Source of the DNA: Sunxiuqinia dokdonensis
GTDB lineage: Bacteria; Bacteroidota; Bacteroidia; Bacteroidales; Prolixibacteraceae
DNA: 64,000 bases
Direction of reading: 5' to 3'
NCBI RefSeq assembly: GCF_001270965.1
Contig: NZ_LGIA01000171.1
Coordinates: forward strand, 55,545 to 119,544
Shown: positions 62,751-64,000 of the stretch, in pieces
Layout: every line of letters begins with the position of its first letter
How positions within the stretch are numbered: the stretch's first letter is position 1
The notes under the pieces: model-generated
Told to the model about the DNA's origin: nothing
Databases searched by the model: none
Seen by the model: only the letters and a program-made list of their open reading frames with translations
Program-made: the position numbers and the translations under genes

Positions 62751-64000
62751 TTAATTTTTGAAAAGTGATGGGCTGACGGTCAGCTGCACGTATAAAAAAT
62801 GCGAGAATTTATCATCGTCAATTCCCTGAATCGTTTTTAGCGAGCAGGTGGGCAGATAGAATAAATAGCCACTTTCAAGTGCTCCCCAGCTGGCAAATTG
62901 GTGTTTCAGCACCAGGTCGTTCTCATACCCCAAATTTCGATCATTTGGTGTCGTTGGGTTGGTTTGTGCCAATTGATAATAATGACTGGTATTCTTCAAG
63001 CTCGTATTCTTTGTAAACTTGTGATCGAAGAAGAAATAATAATCAACCAAACCACCTTGATTGGTGTGTGAATCAAAACTTCGGAAATAGTCTATTCCTC
63101 CAAAAAAGCGATGGCGGGCACCATACAGGACATCAAAAAGATGATCAGTTTGCTGACTGCTACCAGTTTTGCTGTTTCCCGAAAGATAGCTCAACCCAAT
63201 CCCAGGTGATAATTTCCCCAGTTTGTATTTCGACTCAGCATCAAACAGGACAGCACTTACGTTTTTCCCCGATTGGTTTTTCCCGAACTGGTAATAGATG
63301 TTTGCCGACAGGCTCAAATTTCCTTTTTCATAGGTTGAATAAATACCGGTCGTTTGACGGAAATACAACGTATTTTCAGTTTCAGATTTTGTCACAGCCG
63401 AAGCTACGTGTGACAGGGTCAAACTCCAGCTCACGGACAGACTGCTTTGAGCCCAGATATAACTCAATGACTTAATCTGCGTGGGATCGAAAAAGTTGTC
63501 GGACGTATTTTCACCTGTCGAGTTCCAACTGGTTCCCAGGTGGAACTCCCGGTTTTCAGCCTGCCATCTATAAACGATGGCATCGTAAGCTATTCCGTTC
63601 TGGTTCCAATTACGCGCTCCTAAAATTCGCTGGTTGTCGTAAACCAATTGCTGGCGCCCTACCGAAAGCCAGCCCGCGGTTCCTGTCCGAATCTCAACAA
63701 AAGCTTCGAAAAGCTCAAGCGACGCGTAGTCGCCAAGTACGCCGGTAGAGCTGGTCAATTGTTCGTCTCCCCACACCCTGACATCTTGTGTCGTAAATTT
63801 CACCTTTAGCCCTTCTGTTTCATAGTTGAATGACACGCGTGTCCGTTGTGAAATAAAAGCGGCGGGTGCAGCTCCTTCTGCTGCGAGTTTGCGGTAACCA
63901 TCGCGCAGTTCGAACCGATTCCGAAACTGCCCATCGACTTTAAATTGGGCGAAAACAGGAGTTGAAATCGTCATGCCAACAAGTAGGAAACAGCTTGTTC
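62751..64000 (-). CDS. Alginate-export-like outer-membrane porin (5' end outside window)
   Basis: At least 416 codons; the frame continues to the right edge. An ATG at 63974 is inside the signal peptide: upstream codons read TSCFLLVG before MTISTPVFAQ, so the true start is beyond 64000. The rest is beta-barrel-like, beginning FKVDGQFRNRFELRDGY and including LELFEAFVEIRTG. Family resemblance is to alginate_exp porins. As first visible gene before pstS-C-A-B it may be the phosphate-stress porin; this is inferred from position. Confidence 0.8.
   Translation of the reverse strand, partial: TSCFLLVGMTISTPVFAQFKVDGQFRNRFELRDGYRKLAAEGAAPAAFISQRTRVSFNYETEGLKVKFTTQDVRVWGDEQLTSSTGVLGDYASLELFEAFVEIRTGTAGWLSVGRQQLVYDNQRILGARNWNQNGIAYDAIVYRWQAENREFHLGTSWNSTGENTSDNFFDPTQIKSLSYIWAQSSLSVSWSLTLSHVASAVTKSETENTLYFRQTTGIYSTYEKGNLSLSANIYYQFGKNQSGKNVSAVLFDAESKYKLGKLSPGIGLSYLSGNSKTGSSQQTDHLFDVLYGARHRFFGGIDYFRSFDSHTNQGGLVDYYFFFDHKFTKNTSLKNTSHYYQLAQTNPTTPNDRNLGYENDLVLKHQFASWGALESGYLFYLPTCSLKTIQGIDDDKFSHFLYVQLTVSPSLFKN

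Overview
The window is a stretch of Bacteroidota chromosome of about 45% GC. The evidence is families largely confined to that phylum (DUF4834, DUF5020, AtpZ followed by an unusual AtpI-position protein, and an F-ATPase operon lacking atpD/atpC), Bacteroidota -7 boxes of the form TANNTTTG before several genes, weak Shine-Dalgarno signals, and many intergenic palindromes and 7-bp repeats. A marine or sediment Marinilabiliales/Prolixibacteraceae-type organism is my guess; nothing here proves the family.

Layout. 0.2-4.8 kb: secreted calcineurin-like phosphoesterase, a flavin-dependent oxidoreductase and an unknown helical protein, separated by about 1 kb of dispersed repeats. 4.86-5.57 kb: a 41-bp-period array with DnaA-box-like TTATCCACA cores, abutting a wrecked REP-associated (Y1) transposase. 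5.7-12.3 kb: an AT-rich minus-strand island encoding an HNH nuclease, an amino-methyltransferase, an 820-aa protein with two GHKL ATPase domains (MORC/MutL-like at the N-terminus, histidine kinase at the C-terminus), a receiver-domain protein with an unknown C-terminal half, and a 57-aa protein. This island is my candidate for an undescribed system: a phosphorelay attached to a restriction-modification-like locus. 12.8-19.5 kb: RND efflux operon with a TetR regulator. 19.9-26.5 kb: ispD, DUF2461, acyl-CoA ligase, Tat-exported aldo/keto reductase, and a purine uptake pair. 26.8-30.5 kb: a second R-M-like module (EcoRI-type methyltransferase, DUF262-HNH protein, unknown 153-aa protein) and an unknown helical protein, followed by a second copy of a 300-bp repeat and a second CCAC-cored array.

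31.5-54.8 kb is mostly core genome: glyS, pyrH, frr, a PHP phosphatase, dxs plus an orphan sensor kinase, DUF177-rpmF-fabH, a MaoC dehydratase, bactofilin overlapping the ATP synthase genes (atpZ, atpI-like, atpBEFHAG), EcsC, the ribosomal cluster rplM-rpsI-rpsB-tsf, an alkyladenine glycosylase and a C-terminal processing protease. A structured-RNA candidate precedes bactofilin and two strong hairpins lie inside the atp operon. 55-64 kb holds secreted proteins, including a peptidylarginine-deiminase-type enzyme, and a phosphate operon (porin-pstS-pstC-pstA-pstB) whose first gene runs off the right edge.

No tRNA, rRNA, intact insertion sequence or CRISPR array was seen. All assignments are by eye; no database search was run.
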